The position numbers were made by a program, and so were the translations under genes. A DNA stretch of 64,000 nucleotides from an uncultured Clostridium sp. (GTDB taxonomy: Bacteria; Bacillota; Clostridia; TANB77; CAG-508). The first letter of the stretch is position 1. Each line of letters opens with the position of its first letter. The stretch lies in the NCBI GenBank assembly GCA_947384775.1, contig CANDIF010000001.1:57976-121975 (forward strand), written 5' to 3'. Below, one piece after another: positions 61,917 to 64,000 of the stretch. The notes under the pieces were generated by a model. That model worked only from the letters and a program-made list of their open reading frames with translations. It was not told where the DNA came from and did not search any database.

Positions 61917-62009
61917 TTATAGTGAATAGTATAATGTGCTATAATGCAACATTATTCACCATTCACTTTTTCACTATTAACTATTCACTGCGACTTGTTA
62001 AAGTCGCAC
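61917..62009 (-). repeat. tRNA-adjacent palindromic repeat, copy 4 (at tRNA-Thr)
   Basis: A shorter copy with TAGTGAATAG arms and hairpin GCGACTTGTTAAAGTCGC, ending three bases from the tRNA-Thr CCA. It separates tRNA-Thr from the 5S gene. Confidence 0.7.
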
Positions 62010-62012
62010 ACA

Positions 62013-62088
<76 letters not shown>

Positions 62089-62121
62089 ATTTAATACTTT
62101 AAAAGTATACTATATATTAAT

Positions 62122-62153
62122 AAAAAAAGCAACATCATTGTGTCGCTTTTTTT
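62122..62153 (-). terminator. Terminator of the 201-residue membrane-anchored protein gene
   Basis: AAAAAAAGCGACA pairs imperfectly with TGTTGCTTTTTTT on the minus strand. Confidence 0.7.
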
Positions 62154-62171
62154 GAATCTTTGATACATTGA

Positions 62172-62777
62172 TTATAAATTATAATATTCTACAGTCATTT
62201 TAAAGAAACTCTCCATTGTAGAATCTTCTTTATCATATTCCCCTACATCTATAATTTTACCATTGTAAAATATGTATATCATTTTTTCATCACCATATTC
62301 GCCATAATCCCAAGTAGCTTCAACAGTCCATACTTTTTTATTATTTTTGCTTTGCTTTGGTTTCTTTATATTCTTAACTTTGATTCTAGTATCGTCTTTT
62401 TCTCTTAAGTTAGCATAATCTTTTAGAGCTTCCTTTAATTCTTTAACTTCATCATCATCTTTATTAGTATCTTTCAATTCTGCATTCAATTCTTTAATAT
62501 TTTCTTCAATATTTATATCATCCATACTATCATCTATGGTTTTGATCCATGCAGCAGATGCTTTCAAATCTACAATATTATCTCCTATTATTTGTTTCAT
62601 TTTGCTTTCATCATAGAAAGCTTTGGCTAAATCCTTAACTTTTTCCTCATATTTACTAGGCTTTTTGTTTAATACACAACATAATATTACTGTAATTGCA
62701 ACTATTGCGATTATTACTGCTGAAATTATAATTATACTTTTTTTATGACTTTTTAATTTTTCTAGAAAATTACTCAT
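62172..62777 (-). CDS. Membrane-anchored extracytoplasmic protein, unknown function
   Basis: 201 residues: basic start, one membrane helix (about 14-36), an acidic helical region (about 75-125) and a beta-type end with KKVWTVEATWDYGEYGD and YIFYNGKI. Resembles small NTF2-like or lipoprotein-type clostridial surface proteins, but no family is certain. AAAGGAGAG precedes ATG 62777. Confidence 0.65.
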   Translation of the reverse strand: MSNFLEKLKSHKKSIIIISAVIIAIVAITVILCCVLNKKPSKYEEKVKDLAKAFYDESKMKQIIGDNIVDLKASAAWIKTIDDSMDDINIEENIKELNAELKDTNKDDDEVKELKEALKDYANLREKDDTRIKVKNIKKPKQSKNNKKVWTVEATWDYGEYGDEKMIYIFYNGKIIDVGEYDKEDSTMESFFKMTVEYYNL

Positions 62778-62853
62778 ATAATAAACTCTCCTTTATTAAT
62801 ATTTTATTTTTTATCTTTATAAAATTTAATTATCACCTCCATATAATGAATAT

Positions 62854-63399
62854 TTAACAACAAATACTATTATATAAATTTCTCAAATTCTTTTTAGTAA
62901 TAGTTCTATCTATACCGTATTTGCTAACTTGAATATAAACCGCTTCCAAAAACTTAGCTGTTTTTTGATTAATGTACCTTAAATCCTTTGTCCTATTCCA
63001 ATAATCTAATTGACTAGAATTAGTCCAAGACTTACCTAAATATGTCTTACCAGCAGCTAAAGTATCGCATACCATTTCTACTGCGTATTTATATGGAATT
63101 ACTGGTGTTTTTTCAGGTGCTGTTGCATCATACCAATATTCATAATGATGTTTATTTCTTCCTTTATGATGTAACCAAGCCTTAGAATATCCATTAGCAT
63201 TTCTAGCTTCTGTTATAGGGCTATGTGTTCCAACATAGAATTTAACAGATTCTATAAATTCAGTTGGTGAATATTTTGATAAATCATGTACTAATCCTCT
63301 AAATGGAATACCTGCTTTTACACAAAGTTTAAATACATTCCATTTATGTTTTGTTATTAAATTAAAATGTTTTATTATATTACTCATCTTGTTTGTCAT
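62854..63399 (-). CDS. DUF5662 family protein
   Basis: 181 residues. Seen: HKWNVFKLCVKAGIPFRGLVHDLSKYSPTEF (positions about 18-48, with the HDLSKY core) and WLHHKGRNKHHYEYW (about 75-89), His-rich motifs that characterise DUF5662, sometimes labelled catalase without evidence. A metal-binding HD-like hydrolase is possible. Four bases from dtd. Confidence 0.75.
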   Translation of the reverse strand: MTNKMSNIIKHFNLITKHKWNVFKLCVKAGIPFRGLVHDLSKYSPTEFIESVKFYVGTHSPITEARNANGYSKAWLHHKGRNKHHYEYWYDATAPEKTPVIPYKYAVEMVCDTLAAGKTYLGKSWTNSSQLDYWNRTKDLRYINQKTAKFLEAVYIQVSKYGIDRTITKKNLRNLYNSICC

Positions 63400-63402
63400 T
63401 CC

Positions 63403-63840
63403 TTATCTTTCTAATATTATAGTTACAGGTCCATTGTTAAGCAAGCTGACCTTCATATCTGCGCCAAAAATTCCACATTCTACTTTTCTAACTTCTAATT
63501 TACACTTTTCTTTGAAATATTCATATAATTTTTCAGCTTTATCAGGTGGTGCAGAATTTACAAAACTTGGTCTATTGCCTTTTGTACAATCTGCGTATAG
63601 TGTGAATTGTGATACTACTAAAATTTCACCATCAATATCTTTTACAGATAAATTCATTTTATCGTTTTCATCTCTAAATATTCTTAAATTACAGATTTTC
63701 TTTATAAGAGTATCTGCATTTTCTTCTGTATCATCAGGACCAACTCCTAATAAAATTAGTAGTCCTTCCCCTATTTCTCCAGTTGTTTTTCCGTCTACTT
63801 TTACATCTGCATTTTTAACTCTTTGTATAACTGCTCTCAT
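63403..63840 (-). CDS. dtd: D-aminoacyl-tRNA deacylase
   Basis: 145 residues. Removes D-amino acids from mischarged tRNA. Seen: MRAVIQRV start, SQFTLYAD (about 77-84) and NNGPVTI near the end (about 136-142), the two DTD active-site motifs (the second usually NxGPVT). GGGAGG precedes ATG 63840. Confidence 0.95.
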   Translation of the reverse strand: MRAVIQRVKNADVKVDGKTTGEIGEGLLILLGVGPDDTEENADTLIKKICNLRIFRDENDKMNLSVKDIDGEILVVSQFTLYADCTKGNRPSFVNSAPPDKAEKLYEYFKEKCKLEVRKVECGIFGADMKVSLLNNGPVTIILER

Positions 63841-63851
63841 AAAAATCCTCC

Positions 63852-63998
63852 CTATAAATTAACTTTATATTCTATATCTTCCATAAAATCAAATAATTCT
63901 TTTACAGCCTTTAGTGTAACTATTTGACTTCTAGGATGAGGTCCTTTTCCATTATGGTTTACTAATTCTCTAGAATAACAATTTTTAGATAGTTTTGT
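63852..63998 (-). CDS. C-terminal end of a gene cut by the window edge
   Basis: An open frame of 48 codons ends at TAG 63852, just upstream of dtd. The residues include [19 protein letters not shown] and an end DIEYKVNL. Its start lies beyond 64000. Family not recognised. Confidence 0.55.
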   Translation of the reverse strand, partial: TKLSKNCYSRELVNHNGKGPHPRSQIVTLKAVKELFDFMEDIEYKVNL

Positions 63999-64000
63999 TA

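Noticed and set aside
62854..63399. Catalase label for the DUF5662 protein
   Set aside because: No heme or manganese catalase motif is visible; only His-rich DUF5662 motifs.

Overview
The window comes from a low-GC (roughly 30 percent), endospore-forming, probably anaerobic Firmicute of the class Clostridia. Supporting genes are ylbJ, spoIIP, spoIIM, yabP, yabQ, a 2[4Fe-4S] ferredoxin, SigA-type promoters, strong AGGAGG ribosome binding sites and a zinc-type L32. No species is named because nothing in the sequence fixes one.

Layout. 1-5003: an IPNTG-anchored surface protein, ylbJ, murG, a UDP-sugar pyrophosphorylase and a YitT protein. 5020-5790: a GC-richer orphan gene with two fused Hfq domains. 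5840-19115: rpsB-tsf, typA, trmR-trhP (tRNA U34 hydroxylation and methylation), topA bracketed by two copies of a palindromic repeat, rpmF, a large unknown protein and spoIIP. 19193-20520: tRNA-Trp, tRNA-His and tRNA-Gln with tRNA-adjacent repeats, then a second GC-richer orphan gene. 20571-38968: a PhoB/PhoR-like two-component system, lepB-holB-ricT, ferredoxin, glmM, metG, a nadD-like gene, a GltD-like flavoprotein, der-plsY-gpsA, xerD, an SOS-controlled yneA-like gene and a second tyrosine recombinase. 39178-40612: a Fic protein. 41324-48833: a complete-looking filamentous (inovirus-type) prophage of about 7.5 kb, bounded by a 22-bp perfect direct repeat and lacking its own integrase. 48961-58717: rho, divIC-yabQ-yabP, spoIIM, an sdpR-sdpI-ABC operon, an acyl-CoA ligase and an SDR. 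58850-64000: tRNA-Leu, small metabolic and unknown genes, tRNA-Asn, a 5S rRNA, tRNA-Thr, dtd and a gene cut by the window end.

Main discovery candidate. Seven unrelated genes (ylbJ, UDP-sugar pyrophosphorylase, histidine kinase, GltD-like, Fic, a membrane coiled-coil protein, an SDR) are each split into two frames at the same tetranucleotide, CGGA. In every case an in-frame CGG followed by A interrupts the gene, and reading C-GGA (a +1 shift, or CGGA taken as a four-base glycine codon) restores one continuous protein, with the glycine on a family-conserved position where the family is recognisable. By eye I found no other in-frame CGG in any ordinary gene of the window. The only two further in-frame CGG codons, both CGG-U, lie in the two GC-richer orphan genes. 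In six of seven sites the preceding codon is NNU, and three are CUU-CGG-A, which closely resembles the yeast Ty1 CUU-AGG-C and bacterial prfB CUU-UGA-C +1 shift sites. I infer genome-wide +1 recoding at a nearly unassigned CGG codon.

The second main element is the inovirus prophage: replication protein, candidate ssDNA-binding protein, candidate coat proteins, two exported virion-protein candidates, a pVI-like membrane protein, a Zot/pI ATPase, a divergent repressor with paired operators, and structured intergenic regions including 20-bp-spaced iterons.
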